Shown: positions 27,395 to 35,977 of the stretch, one piece after another
Numbering within the stretch: the first letter of the stretch is position 1
How the letters are laid out: the number at the start of each line of letters is the position of its first letter
Assembly (NCBI RefSeq): GCF_003459505.1
Contig: NZ_QRWD01000012.1
Location: 9,810-73,809 of the forward strand
Reading direction: 5' to 3'
Length of the DNA stretch: 64,000 nt
From: Collinsella sp. AF20-14LB
GTDB taxonomy: Bacteria; Actinomycetota; Coriobacteriia; Coriobacteriales; Coriobacteriaceae
Program-made: the position numbers and the translations under genes
Notes under the pieces: generated by a model
Databases searched by the model: none
Seen by the model: only the letters and a program-made list of their open reading frames with translations
What the model was told of the DNA's origin: nothing

Positions 27395-28273
27395 CTACTT
27401 GAGGAGTTGGGCAATGGCGTTGACGAATTTTTGGACTTGGAGGGTGGGCTCGAGCGGGTAGTGCAAATAGACCGGCACCTCGCGGCCGCACAAAAACGGT
27501 ACGCCCACAAAGGCCGGGTGCACGCCCGACCACGCTCCGCAGGTGAGCACCGCGTCGCCCTTTTCCTCCGCCTCGTTAAAAAGCGCAAAGTCAAAGCTGT
27601 CCACGTCGATCACGTCCACGCCGCCGTCGGCCAAAAGATCGATACGCAGGCTGTCCATGGCGTCGTTGCCGTGACGAAGCACGCGCAGGCGCATACCCTC
27701 CAGGTCGGCAACCGTGATGCGCGTCTTGCGCGCGAGTCGGCTTGTGCGCGGCACGTCGATATAAAACGGCACGGTAACGATGCGAAGCTTTTGGCAGGCG
27801 TCTCCCCAGCGCGGGGTCGAAAAACTCGACTGCACCACGTCGACCTCGCGTCCCAGACTGCGCATAACGGTCTCGTGCTCATCGTAAAGGTCCCCCACCG
27901 GCACAATCTCAAAACGCAAACGCGGTTCCATGTCGTGCAGCTGCGGCCATAGCGCGAGTGTATGGCGCCCCGGGCACATCATCGACACACCCAGGCGCAC
28001 GGCGCCGCCATCGCCCGCCGCGCGTCGGGCACGACGCAGTGCGTCCTCGGACTGGCGCATGATCGAGCGCGCGTCGTCCACCAGCAGAGCACCCGCCGGC
28101 GTCACCTTGACGCCCGAATGCGAGCGCTCGAACAGCGTGATGCCGAACTCGGCCTCGAAGCCCGAAACCTGCTTGACGAGTGCCGGCGTCGACACGCGCA
28201 GCTTTGCCGCGGCACGCGAGAAACTTCCCAGCTCCGCGGCGGCCGAAATAGCGTCAAGTCGTCGATCGTACAC
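27395..28273 (-). CDS. LysR-family transcriptional regulator
   Basis: A 292-residue regulator with an N-terminal winged helix (DAISAAAELGSFSRAAAKLRVSTPALVKQVSGFEAEFGITLF, in two helices) and a C-terminal periplasmic-binding-like effector domain. I chose GTG at 28273, six bases after GGGAG, because it aligns with usual LysR starts; a GTG at 28306 would add 11 residues. It is divergent from the SDR-MFS-oxidoreductase genes, the standard arrangement for a LysR activator of a catabolic operon. The ligand is unknown. Confidence 0.92.
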   Translation of the reverse strand: MYDRRLDAISAAAELGSFSRAAAKLRVSTPALVKQVSGFEAEFGITLFERSHSGVKVTPAGALLVDDARSIMRQSEDALRRARRAAGDGGAVRLGVSMMCPGRHTLALWPQLHDMEPRLRFEIVPVGDLYDEHETVMRSLGREVDVVQSSFSTPRWGDACQKLRIVTVPFYIDVPRTSRLARKTRITVADLEGMRLRVLRHGNDAMDSLRIDLLADGGVDVIDVDSFDFALFNEAEEKGDAVLTCGAWSGVHPAFVGVPFLCGREVPVYLHYPLEPTLQVQKFVNAIAQLLK

Positions 28274-28453
28274 GTCAATCTCCCGTTTTCGCACGCGCGG
28301 GCCCACAGCACCGCAGGGGGTCGTTTTCGCAGGTCACGCGCTCAATTGAGAACAAACCTCAATGTACAGTGTAAACCTACGGTTAACGTCATTCTAACAA
28401 ATATGCAATTCACCTGCGCGAACGCTAAGCATACGATAACCAGCGAAAACCAC

Positions 28454-28480
28454 GTGGGTCGGTTAATGGGAGCGACCCAC
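28454..28480 (+). promoter_or_regulatory. hairpin in the leader of the SDR gene
   Basis: GTGGGTCG and CGACCCAC pair perfectly around an 11-base loop, ending 26 bases before the SDR start codon and just ahead of its ribosome site. It lies in the 230-base divergent region where LysR binding is expected. Confidence 0.45.
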
Positions 28481-28506
28481 CGGGAGGCACAAGAAGGGAA
28501 GTTCCT

Positions 28507-29388
28507 ATGAGCAACTGGCTTAAGCTCGAGGGCGATGTCTGCGCCGTGACCGGCGCACTCGGCGGTATGGGCGTCGAGATTTGCCGCGAGTTCGCCCGCA
28601 ACGGCGCCAACGTCGTCCTGCTCGATCTGGACGAGGAAAAGGTCAAGGCCGCAGCCGCTGACCTCGCCGCTGAGTTTGGCATCCACGCCGAGGGCTACAA
28701 GATGAACGCCACCGACGAGGCCGAGGTTCAGGCCGCCGTCGATGCCACCATCGCCAACTTCGGCCGTGTCGACGTCCTCGTCAACACCGCCGGTATCCTG
28801 CGCTTCGCCGCCATGGAGGACCTGCCGCTCTCCGACTGGAACGAGGTCATCAACGTCAACCTCACCGGCTACTTCATCACCTCGCAGCGCTTTGGTCGCG
28901 AGATGATCAAGGCCGGCCAGGGCCGCCTGGTGCACATCTCCACCGTCGCCAGCCACTCCCCCGAGACGTTCTCGGGCGTGTACAGCTCCACCAAGGCCGG
29001 CGTCAACATGATGTCCAAGATGCTCGCCGCCGAGTGGGGCCCCTACGGCGTGCGCTCCAACTGCGTCGAGCCCTGCTTCGTTAAGACCCCGATGTCGGCC
29101 AACTTCTACGCCGACCCCGAGGTCGAGAAGAGCCGCAGCCGCCTGATCGCCACGCGCCGCATCGGCGAGGTCAGCGATATCGCCAACGCCGTCATGTTCC
29201 TGGCGTCCACGCGCTCGGACTTTACCACCGGCGACGCCATCAAGGTCGACGGCGGCTTCTCCAATATGATGGGCGACCTCACCGCCAAGCCCGGCGGCCG
29301 TCGCGCATACGCCGACAACTACCTTAAGAACAAGGGTGTCGAGCTTTGGTCCGACGAGTCCGGCGTCGCAAAGCCGACCGATCAGTAA
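28507..29388 (+). CDS. short-chain dehydrogenase/reductase
   Basis: NAD(P)-dependent oxidoreductase of 293 residues. The Rossmann loop TGALGGMG is at 15-22, the structural NTAG at 93-96 and the catalytic Tyr159-x-x-x-Lys163 in GVYSSTKAG with Ser upstream at about 145. It resembles the gluconate/sorbitol and related polyol dehydrogenases, with an extra 35-residue C-terminal tail. The acidic residue after the second strand (LLDLD) favours NAD. First gene of a plus-strand run with an MFS carrier and a Gfo/Idh/MocA enzyme, divergent from LysR. Confidence 0.93.
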   Translation: MSNWLKLEGDVCAVTGALGGMGVEICREFARNGANVVLLDLDEEKVKAAAADLAAEFGIHAEGYKMNATDEAEVQAAVDATIANFGRVDVLVNTAGILRFAAMEDLPLSDWNEVINVNLTGYFITSQRFGREMIKAGQGRLVHISTVASHSPETFSGVYSSTKAGVNMMSKMLAAEWGPYGVRSNCVEPCFVKTPMSANFYADPEVEKSRSRLIATRRIGEVSDIANAVMFLASTRSDFTTGDAIKVDGGFSNMMGDLTAKPGGRRAYADNYLKNKGVELWSDESGVAKPTDQ

Positions 29389-29454
29389 ACCAGCCCGACT
29401 GGGAGGCCCCGCGGACGCGCCCCTCCCTCCCCCGTATCGATTAGAAAGAGTCCA

Positions 29455-30711
29455 ATGGCTTCCACCAACTCCAATAAGGGTCGCGCCGTCGTGCTTTCTG
29501 CCGCGTGCGTCACCATGTTCTTCATCAGCTCCATCGCGCTGTACTCCGTCGTGTCCAAGAATCTGCTCGCCGTCTACCCCGAGTGGTCCAGCGCACTTAC
29601 CTGGGCTTTCCCGGTCTTCCAGACCATCATGGCCGTGACGGGCATCTTCGCCGGCCGTATCTCCGACAAGATCGGCCCCCGCAACGTCGTGATCGCCGCC
29701 GCCGTGTGCTACGGCGTGGGCTGGTTCATGTCCGGCACCGTCACCGAGCCGTGGCAGTTCTACCTGTGGTTCTCGCTCGTCGCCGCCATCGGCAACGGTC
29801 TGGGTTACAACCCCGCGCTCACCACCGGCCAAAAGTGGTTCATCGACAAGAAGGGTCTCGCCTCCGGCATCACCCTTGCCGCTTCGACCGCCGGCCCCGC
29901 CGTGCTGTCCCCGGTGCTCGCCTCACTGCTCATCCCGAGCCTGGGCATCTTTGGCGCCCTCAAGGCACTCGGCGTCATCTTCTTTGTGACGATCGCCGCC
30001 TCCGCCCTGTTCCTGAAGGCCCCCGAGGCCGGCTGGCTGCCCGAGGGCTTCGAGGCCCCCAAGGGCGGAGCGCACGCCGGCACCTTCGGTGACCTCACTC
30101 CGGGCGAGATGGTCAAGACCCCGCGCTTCTGGGTCCTCATCGTCACCTTCGCCTTTGCCGCCACCGCGGGTACCCTGCTCGTAGGCAAGGTTGCCTCCAT
30201 CGCCGCCGTCCAGCTCTTCGCCGACCCCACGAGCGCCGCAGCTGTCGCCCTCGGCGGCGTGGTGGTCTCCGTCAACACCTGCGCCAACCTGGTCGGTCGC
30301 CTGTCCTTTGGTCAGATCATCGACAAGCTCGGCGCCTATAAGTCGCTGCTCATCAGCCTTGTCGTCACCATCGTCGCGCTCGTCATCATGTCGATGAGCT
30401 TTACGCAGAGCATGTTCTTTGTGGCACTCGCCCTGCTCGGCTTTAGCTTTGGCGCCCTGCTCGTCATCTACCCGCCGCTCACTGGTGGCGCCTTTGGCAC
30501 CAGCAACATCGGCGTCAACTACGGCATCATGTTCCTGGGCTATGCCGCTTCCACCTGGATCAGCCAGCCCATCACCGCCGTGCTGTATCACGCCGAGGCC
30601 GGCAGCGCCGCCTACCAGCAGTCCTTCTACGGCGCCATCGTGATCGCCGCCACCGCCGTCGTGCTCACCGTCTATATGATGGTCTCCGACAGCAAGAAGA
30701 AGTCCGCTTAG
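29455..30711 (+). CDS. MFS transporter, OFA (oxalate/formate antiporter) type
   Basis: Twelve-helix carrier, 418 residues. The MFS loop 2-3 motif reads GRISDKIGPRNV, and the helix 4-5 region GNGLGYNPALTTGQKWFIDKKGLASG is characteristic of the OFA and monocarboxylate-type branch. It begins 66 bases after the SDR gene with a GAAAGAG site. Family members move organic anions such as oxalate, formate, lactate or pyruvate; context suggests uptake of an acid or sugar-acid that the neighbouring oxidoreductases process. Confidence 0.9.
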   Translation: MASTNSNKGRAVVLSAACVTMFFISSIALYSVVSKNLLAVYPEWSSALTWAFPVFQTIMAVTGIFAGRISDKIGPRNVVIAAAVCYGVGWFMSGTVTEPWQFYLWFSLVAAIGNGLGYNPALTTGQKWFIDKKGLASGITLAASTAGPAVLSPVLASLLIPSLGIFGALKALGVIFFVTIAASALFLKAPEAGWLPEGFEAPKGGAHAGTFGDLTPGEMVKTPRFWVLIVTFAFAATAGTLLVGKVASIAAVQLFADPTSAAAVALGGVVVSVNTCANLVGRLSFGQIIDKLGAYKSLLISLVVTIVALVIMSMSFTQSMFFVALALLGFSFGALLVIYPPLTGGAFGTSNIGVNYGIMFLGYAASTWISQPITAVLYHAEAGSAAYQQSFYGAIVIAATAVVLTVYMMVSDSKKKSA

Positions 30712-30718
30712 TCGTATC

Positions 30719-30752
30719 GATGTGACAAAGGGACAGCCCCTTTGTCACATTC
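30719..30752. repeat. 35-bp palindromic repeat, copy 3
   Basis: GATGTGACAAAGGGAC faces CCCCTTTGTCACATTC. It sits 8 bases after the MFS stop, between two genes of the same operon, where a strong hairpin could limit read-through or protect the upstream mRNA. Confidence 0.8.
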
Positions 30753-30780
30753 GGCAGCCACCAATTATTAAGGAGTCGAA

Positions 30781-31821
30781 ATGTCTGAGCTCAACCCCGT
30801 CCGCATTGCCGTTATCGGCGCCGGCGCCATGGGCCGCAACCACATCCGCTTTGTCACCGAGGAGCCCGAGGCCGAGCTCGTCGCCATCGCCGACGCCTTT
30901 GAGGGCGCCCGCGCCACGGCCGAGTCCGCCGGCGTGCCGTTTTACACCGATCCTGCCCAGATGATGGACGAGGTCAAGCCCGAGGCCGTCATTATCGCCA
31001 CCCCCAACGACCTGCACCTGGGCGTTGCCCGCGAGGCTGTGAAGCGCAACATCGTGCCGCTGGTCGAAAAGCCGATCTCCAACGATCTCGAGGATGCCCA
31101 GGCCTTCGCCGCCGAGGCCGAGACCGCCGGCGTGCCCGTGCTCGTGGGCCAGCACCGTCGCCACAACCCGTTTGTGAACAAGGCCAAGGAGATCATCGAG
31201 TCCGGCGAGCTGGGCAAGCTCACCGTGTCGAGCTTCCACTATATGATCTATAAGAACGACGAGTACTTCGATGTCGAGTGGCGCCGCAAGAAGGGTGCCG
31301 GCCCGATCCTGGTTAACCTGGTTCACGACGTCGACCTGCTCCGCTATCTGCTGGGCGAGCCCGTTGCCGTCCAGGGTATGCAGTCCAGCGCCGCCCGCGG
31401 TTTTGAGACCGAGGACTCCGCCGTGGTCAACGTTCGCTTTGCCGATGGCGCGCTCGCGAGCATGACCATCTCCGACGCCACCGCCAGCCCCTGGAACTGG
31501 GAGGCGACTGCTCGCGAGGACCCGCAGTACCGCCCCTTCGACGCCGATGCCTACTTTATCGGTGGCACCAAGGGCGCACTGTCGCTGCCCCGCCTGCACC
31601 AGTTCTCCTACGACGGCGCCTCCAACTGGCACAAGCCGCTGCAGATGGAGATTCCGGCCGTCGACCCGGCACTGCCGCACAAGATGCAGCTCAAGCACTT
31701 TGTGAAGGTCGTCCGCCGCGAGGTCGAGCCCGTCGTGACCCCCGCCGACAACGTTAAGACGCTCACGCTGCTTAACGCCATCAAGGAGGCCGCCGAGACC
31801 GGCCAGCTCGTCGAGCTGTAA
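30781..31821 (+). CDS. Gfo/Idh/MocA-family oxidoreductase
   Basis: Dehydrogenase of 346 residues with an N-terminal Rossmann domain (GAGAMG at 13-18), the family EKP motif at 96-98 and a C-terminal beta-sheet domain. The segment LVNLVHDVDLLRYLLG holds the catalytic-type His and Asp. Members oxidise sugars, inositol or related cyclic polyols with NAD(P). The ATG follows AAGGAG. It is the last gene before a strong terminator, and its place with SDR and OFA carrier suggests a shared polyol or sugar-acid pathway. Confidence 0.92.
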   Translation: MSELNPVRIAVIGAGAMGRNHIRFVTEEPEAELVAIADAFEGARATAESAGVPFYTDPAQMMDEVKPEAVIIATPNDLHLGVAREAVKRNIVPLVEKPISNDLEDAQAFAAEAETAGVPVLVGQHRRHNPFVNKAKEIIESGELGKLTVSSFHYMIYKNDEYFDVEWRRKKGAGPILVNLVHDVDLLRYLLGEPVAVQGMQSSAARGFETEDSAVVNVRFADGALASMTISDATASPWNWEATAREDPQYRPFDADAYFIGGTKGALSLPRLHQFSYDGASNWHKPLQMEIPAVDPALPHKMQLKHFVKVVRREVEPVVTPADNVKTLTLLNAIKEAAETGQLVEL

Positions 31822-31893
31822 TGCCTTAAGAGCGGCCGCGGCAGAAACCCCATGCCGAGTCCCTCGGTCCGTCACAAATAAGCCCCTCTTCTT

Positions 31894-31929
31894 TGCCCCG
31901 CGAGCAGCCTCCTGCCCGCGGGGCATTTT
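31894..31929 (+). terminator. intrinsic terminator of the SDR-MFS-oxidoreductase operon
   Basis: TGCCCCGCG pairs with CGCGGGGCA and is followed by TTTTG, 73 bases after the last stop codon. Confidence 0.85.
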
Positions 31930-31991
31930 GCTACCTTGCCGACGATTTTTCTGGAGCAGGAGCCATTTTGTACCTCAGATTGATTCGTTCG

Positions 31992-32148
31992 CCACGAAAT
32001 GGGCCTATCTACTACGTTTAACCGATTGCCCTCAACCATGCCAAATTTCGAGAAATAAAAACCGCAGGTAGACAGGTTGCGCGTTCTCGGAAAACCGGGG
32101 ATGGTCGACCCATACGGTTCAAACGTAGTAGATAGGCCGCTTTCGTGG
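31992..32148 (+). repeat. MITE-like structured element, copy 2
   Basis: Arms at 31992-32022 and 32117-32148 (CCACGAAA..GGCCTATCTACTACGTTT and near complement) enclose the block AAAACCGCAGGTAGA seen in copy 1 at 22585. The inner stem is AACCATGCC/GGGATGGT here and AACCACAAC/GTTGTGGT there, so pairing is kept while bases differ. It lies before tex. Confidence 0.75.
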
Positions 32149-32240
32149 TCCCGCGCCAAAACAGTCTTTTTTGAGCGAAGTGGCAGGTGGTATCCTTGGT
32201 AGCTCTGTGCTGCAAACGCACCTCAAACGCAAGGAGTCCC

Positions 32241-34388
32241 ATGGATCTTATCGCCCAGCTCGCGCGCGAGCTCAACCTTAAGGCCGCCAACGTCGAGGCG
32301 GCCGTCAAGCTCATCGACGAGGGAAACACCATTCCCTTTATCTCGCGCTACCGCAAGGAAGCCACGGGCGGCATGGACGATGTCGCCCTGCGCGCGCTCG
32401 ACGAGCGCCTGTCCTACCTGCGTAATCTTGAGCAGCGCAAAGAGGACGTCATTCTGCTCATCGGCGCCCAGGGCAAACTCACGCCCGAACTCGAGCAACA
32501 GATTCGCGAGGCCACACAGCTCCAGCGTGTCGAGGACCTCTACAAGCCCTACCGCAAAAAGCGCATGACCCGCGCGCAGAAGGCACGCGAGGCCGGCCTG
32601 GAGCCGCTCGCCAACATGATCATCATGCAGGCCTCGGCCAAGGGCAGCGCACTCGACGCCGCCGCGGCATACGTCAACGAGGAGGCCGGCTTCGACACGC
32701 CCGAGAAGGCGCTCGCCGGCGCCGCCGACATCGTGGCCGAGACGGTGGCCGAGGACCCCGAGAACGTCGCCGACCTGCGCGCCTTTACGCAAAACACCGC
32801 CGACATCGTCGTCGAGGCCACCGACCCCGCCGAGAAGACCCCCTACGAGCCGTACTACAGCTATGATGAGCCGCTGCGTCGCATCCCCAACCACCGTGTA
32901 CTGGCTATCGACCGCGGTGAGCGTGAGGGCAAGCTCCGCGTGCGCGTGAACGTCGACGGCGCTGCCGCTACGGCACGCCTCGGCAGCCGCTGGCCCCGTC
33001 GCCAGGGCGTGTTTGCTCCCGTCTTTGACGCCGCCATCGCCGATGGCTACAAGCGCCTCATGGCCCCCTCGCTGGAGCGCGAGGCCCGCGCCAAACTCAC
33101 CGTTCGTGCCCAGACCGAGGCCATCAACGTCTTTGCCAAGAATCTCGAGGGCTTGCTCTCGGCGCGCCCCGTGCGCGGCGCCCGCGTGCTCGCGCTCGAT
33201 CCGGGCTACCGCACCGGCTGCAAGGTCGCCGTCATGGACGAGACCGGCAAGCTACTCGACCACGGCGTGGTCTATCCCACCAAGCCGCGCCACGACGTCG
33301 CCGGCACCAAGCGCGAGCTCGCCCGCCTCGTCAAGAAGGACGGCGTCAACACCATCGTCATCGGCAACGGCACCGCCAGCCGCGAGACCGAGGAAGTCGT
33401 CTCGGAGTTCATTACCGAGCAGGCGCCCAGCCTTCGCTACACCATCGTCAACGAAGCCGGCGCGTCGGTGTACTCGGCCTCCGAGCTCGCGAGCCAAGAG
33501 TATCCCGACCTGGACGTCACCGTGCGTGGCGCCATGAGCCTGGGCCGCCGTCTGCAAGACCCGCTGGCAGAGCTCGTCAAGATTCCGCCCCAGTCCATCG
33601 GCGTGGGCCAGTACCAGCACGACCTTGACCAGGCCGAGCTTTCGCGCACCCTGGGCCACGTGGTGGAAGACGTCGTCAACCGTGTGGGCGTCGACGTCAA
33701 CACCGCGAGCGCAAGCCTGCTGGGCTACGTGTCGGGCATTACGCCAAGCGTAGCCAAAAACATCGTGGCCTACCGCGAGGAAAACGGCGCCTTTACCGAT
33801 CGCCGCCAGCTCAAGAAGGTCCCCAAGCTGGGACCCAAGGCGTACCTCAACGCCGCGGGCTTCCTGCGCATCAGCGGCGGCAAAAACCCGCTCGACGCGA
33901 CAAGCGTCCACCCCGAGAGCTACGAGGTGGCCACGTCCGTCCTAGAGCGCGCAGGCGTTAAAGCCAGCGAGCTCAGCCGCGGTGGCGTGCCCGACATCGA
34001 GCGCCGCCTGGGCAGCATCTCGGCGCTGGCAAGCGACCTGGACTGTGGCACCCTGACGCTCATCGACATTGTCAACGAGCTCAAGAAGCCCGGTCGCGAC
34101 CCGCGCGACGACGCGCCCGAGGTGGTCTTTAGCCGCTCGGCACTTTCTATTGACGACCTGGAGCCCGGCATGGAGCTCAAGGGCACGGTGCGCAACGTCG
34201 TCGACTTTGGCGCCTTCGTCGACGTGGGCGTGCACCAGGACGGCCTCGTGCACATCTCCAAGCTGGCCAGCCGCTTCGTCAAGCACCCCAGCGACGTGGT
34301 GCGCGTCGGCGACACGGTGAAGGTATGGGTAGAAAAGGTCGATCGCGACCGCAAAAAGATCTCCCTCACCATGGTGCGGGGCAAATAA
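32241..34388 (+). CDS. tex: Tex-family RNA-binding transcription accessory protein
   Basis: Nucleic-acid-binding protein of 715 residues, related to the core of eukaryotic Spt6. Domains in order: helical Tex-N (1 to about 190), YqgF/RNase H-like domain with LALDPGYRTGCKVAVMD, helix-hairpin-helix pair (VASLLGYVSGITPSVAKNIV is the DNA-binding part, given in shortened form), and a C-terminal S1 domain starting ELKGTVRNVVDFGAFVDVG. The ATG at 32241 has an AAGGAG site. It is a single-gene unit with its own terminator. Confidence 0.96.
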   Translation: MDLIAQLARELNLKAANVEAAVKLIDEGNTIPFISRYRKEATGGMDDVALRALDERLSYLRNLEQRKEDVILLIGAQGKLTPELEQQIREATQLQRVEDLYKPYRKKRMTRAQKAREAGLEPLANMIIMQASAKGSALDAAAAYVNEEAGFDTPEKALAGAADIVAETVAEDPENVADLRAFTQNTADIVVEATDPAEKTPYEPYYSYDEPLRRIPNHRVLAIDRGEREGKLRVRVNVDGAAATARLGSRWPRRQGVFAPVFDAAIADGYKRLMAPSLEREARAKLTVRAQTEAINVFAKNLEGLLSARPVRGARVLALDPGYRTGCKVAVMDETGKLLDHGVVYPTKPRHDVAGTKRELARLVKKDGVNTIVIGNGTASRETEEVVSEFITEQAPSLRYTIVNEAGASVYSASELASQEYPDLDVTVRGAMSLGRRLQDPLAELVKIPPQSIGVGQYQHDLDQAELSRTLGHVVEDVVNRVGVDVNTASASLLGYVSGITPSVAKNIVAYREENGAFTDRRQLKKVPKLGPKAYLNAAGFLRISGGKNPLDATSVHPESYEVATSVLERAGVKASELSRGGVPDIERRLGSISALASDLDCGTLTLIDIVNELKKPGRDPRDDAPEVVFSRSALSIDDLEPGMELKGTVRNVVDFGAFVDVGVHQDGLVHISKLASRFVKHPSDVVRVGDTVKVWVEKVDRDRKKISLTMVRGK

Positions 34389-34397
34389 GCCGCTGCA

Positions 34398-34430
34398 GGC
34401 GCTCGGCGGGCCCCATTCCGCCGAGCGCCT
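34398..34430 (+). terminator. terminator hairpin of tex
   Basis: A 12-bp perfect stem GGCGCTCGGCGG with an 8-base loop, followed by a pyrimidine-rich tail TCTCCTTCT, begins 10 bases after the tex stop. Confidence 0.75.
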
Positions 34431-34503
34431 CTCCTTCTAAAACGATTTGGCGATATCCCGAAGTGCGAGACGCCGTTTCCGCTAATCATCACCTGCAATT
34501 ATT

Positions 34504-34672
34504 GAGATATTCGGCCTCGCTGGGCCGCGATAACACTTCTTCAAAGTGCAAGCTCAACAAATAGGCATCAGATATTCCACAAACGTCCCATATCTGCACC
34601 CGCAGAGGTGCGGTACGGGACGTTTTTCAGCCATATTGGCAATCTTGACGGCACTCTGAGGCCGAATATCTC
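34504..34672. repeat. small inverted-repeat-bounded insert with internal hairpin
   Basis: The 15-bp ends GAGATATTCGGCCTC (34504-34518) and its exact complement (34658-34672) bound about 170 bases. A hairpin with AAACGTCCC and GGGACGTTTTT at 34581-34627 looks like a terminator. The right end falls inside the avd-like gene at the point where it stops matching its family. Confidence 0.6.
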
Positions 34673-34862
34673 GATTTCTGTTGGTGGGACACTTATGGGC
34701 ACGAGCCGCAAAGACCTCGTTTGCCCGGTAGAGCTGTTCAACCACGTCAAGCATGAGATCTTGCATGCGCGGAACAAAGGATAATCGAAGGGTCTTGGGC
34801 GACTTGCGCGTCGCCCCGAACACATAGCCGGCAGGGTCCTTTGCCTTGGCGATGACTGCCAA
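34554..34862 (-). pseudogene. truncated four-helix-bundle (Avd-like) protein
   Basis: The first 50 residues, with KAKDPAGYVFGATRKSPK and MQDLMLDVVEQLYRANEV, match by eye the four-helix-bundle proteins that accompany diversity-generating retroelements (bAvd-like; family usually 110-130 residues). After about residue 60 the match is lost, and the last 25 residues are read through the hairpin of a small repeat. No ATG is available; the frame opens at a TTG with no ribosome site. I therefore read it as a decayed gene. Upstream on the same strand is a fragment like a retroelement target gene, and no reverse transcriptase is present. Confidence 0.6.
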
Positions 34863-34912
34863 CTCGGGGCCGGATCGTTTTCGATACTTGATAGATATGG
34901 ATTAGAAGATCA

Positions 34913-35104
34913 TTAGATTACAGGTTGATCCATAATGCGGAACCGCGTTGTCCACGCGATGCCGTCGGAGCCCACGCCGCCGTCCGAGGTGACGCCGGCC
35001 GCGTAACACGAATCGTCATCCGGCGAACGAAGCCGCCAGTGGCACGCGGCGTTGCCATCCGAGCCCAGCCCCATTACTGCCCGAGACAGTTGGCGGGGTA
35101 GCAC
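34913..35104 (-). pseudogene. C-terminal fragment of a lectin-fold (DUF6273/FGE-like) target protein
   Basis: The 63-residue frame ends with HWRLRSPDDDSCYAAGVT, SDGGVGSDGIAW and TTRFRI, which follows the pattern WLRSP..(A)..V.SDG.V.....V...RPAFRI at the end of C-type-lectin-fold proteins. That is the usual place of the variable repeat in diversity-generating retroelements. It has no start of its own and no N-terminal domain; another frame upstream (YLYSDGG) hints at a frameshifted remainder. It stops 50 bases before the avd-like gene, the order seen in retroelement cassettes. Confidence 0.5.
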
Positions 35105-35170
35105 TGTCGACCCCCATCGGAATAAAGGTAGCGATTCAGCTCAGGACCTACCGACGGGTTCGTGTCGGCA

Positions 35171-35242
35171 GCCCCGGCCTTTTCTTTGCCTAGCGCGACC
35201 CTCGCGAAGCGCGTGAGCGATAGGGAAAGGAAAGGCCGGGGC
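35171..35242. terminator. long hairpin downstream of transaldolase
   Basis: Arms of 22 bp (GCCCCGGCCTTTTCTTTGCC and complement with two mismatches) at 35171-35192 and 35221-35242 enclose GC-rich sequence. It starts 31 bases beyond the transaldolase stop. There is no long T tract, so termination by it is only probable. Confidence 0.55.
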
Positions 35243-35272
35243 GAACAACCCGCGGCGCAGCCAGTGTTCGCG

Positions 35273-35977
35273 TTACGGCAGGATATGGAAGCCTAGCGAG
35301 GCGATATCCTTGGCAAAACCGCGCACGGTATCGAGCGAGACCTCGTACGGATCGCGACCGATGTTCTTGCGCTTGGCCAGGATGCCGTTGGGCACCGTGA
35401 TGATCTGACAGCCGCAGGCCTGCGCCTGGTAAATGTTGATAAGCTCGCGCGTGGACGCCCACAGGACCTCGCAGTTGGGCTTGGCGGCGGCCTTCTTGAC
35501 CGACTCCGTCATAAACGGAATGGGATCGACACCCGTGTCGGCGATACGGCCGGCAAAGAGCGAGATGATGGACGGCGTCTCGGCGTCGACAGCGTCGACC
35601 ATCTCGTCGACCTGCGCAGGCGTAAAGATGGTGGTGACGTTGACCTTAATGCCGTCGGCGGAAAGCTTGCGCACCAACTCGGCCGTGGACTCGCCCTTGG
35701 TGGTCACGCACGGAATCTTGACATAGACGTTCTCGGCCCAGGTAGCGATCTCGCGGGCCTCGATCTCCATGGTCTCGACGTCGTCGGCAAAGACCTCAAA
35801 CGACACAGACACATCGGTGATATGGGCCAGGACCTCCTTGGCAAAGGCGCGGTAATCCGTCACGCCGCCCTTTTTCATAAGGGACGGGTTGGTCGTGAAA
35901 CCCTGAACGTTGCCGTTCTCGTACATGTCGAGCATGCCCTCGAGGTTTGCACCGTCAGCGAACACCTTGATTGCCAT
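35273..35977 (-). CDS. transaldolase / fructose-6-phosphate aldolase-like protein
   Basis: Class I aldolase of the small transaldolase (TalC/MipB) subfamily, 234 residues from the ATG at 35977. The Schiff-base lysine is Lys87 in ENVYVKIPCVT. FADGANLEGM and GFTTNPSLMKKGG near the start and CGCQIITVPNGIL near the end match the family. It probably links pentose phosphate and glycolytic sugars; fructose-6-phosphate aldolase activity cannot be excluded. Monocistronic, with an upstream region (36002-36170) that contains no gene. Confidence 0.93.
   Translation of the reverse strand: MAIKVFADGANLEGMLDMYENGNVQGFTTNPSLMKKGGVTDYRAFAKEVLAHITDVSVSFEVFADDVETMEIEAREIATWAENVYVKIPCVTTKGESTAELVRKLSADGIKVNVTTIFTPAQVDEMVDAVDAETPSIISLFAGRIADTGVDPIPFMTESVKKAAAKPNCEVLWASTRELINIYQAQACGCQIITVPNGILAKRKNIGRDPYEVSLDTVRGFAKDIASLGFHILP

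Noticed and set aside
34581..34627. Stand-alone terminator for tex
   Set aside because: It lies about 190 bases beyond tex and inside the small inverted-repeat element; the hairpin at 34398-34430 is a better terminator for tex.
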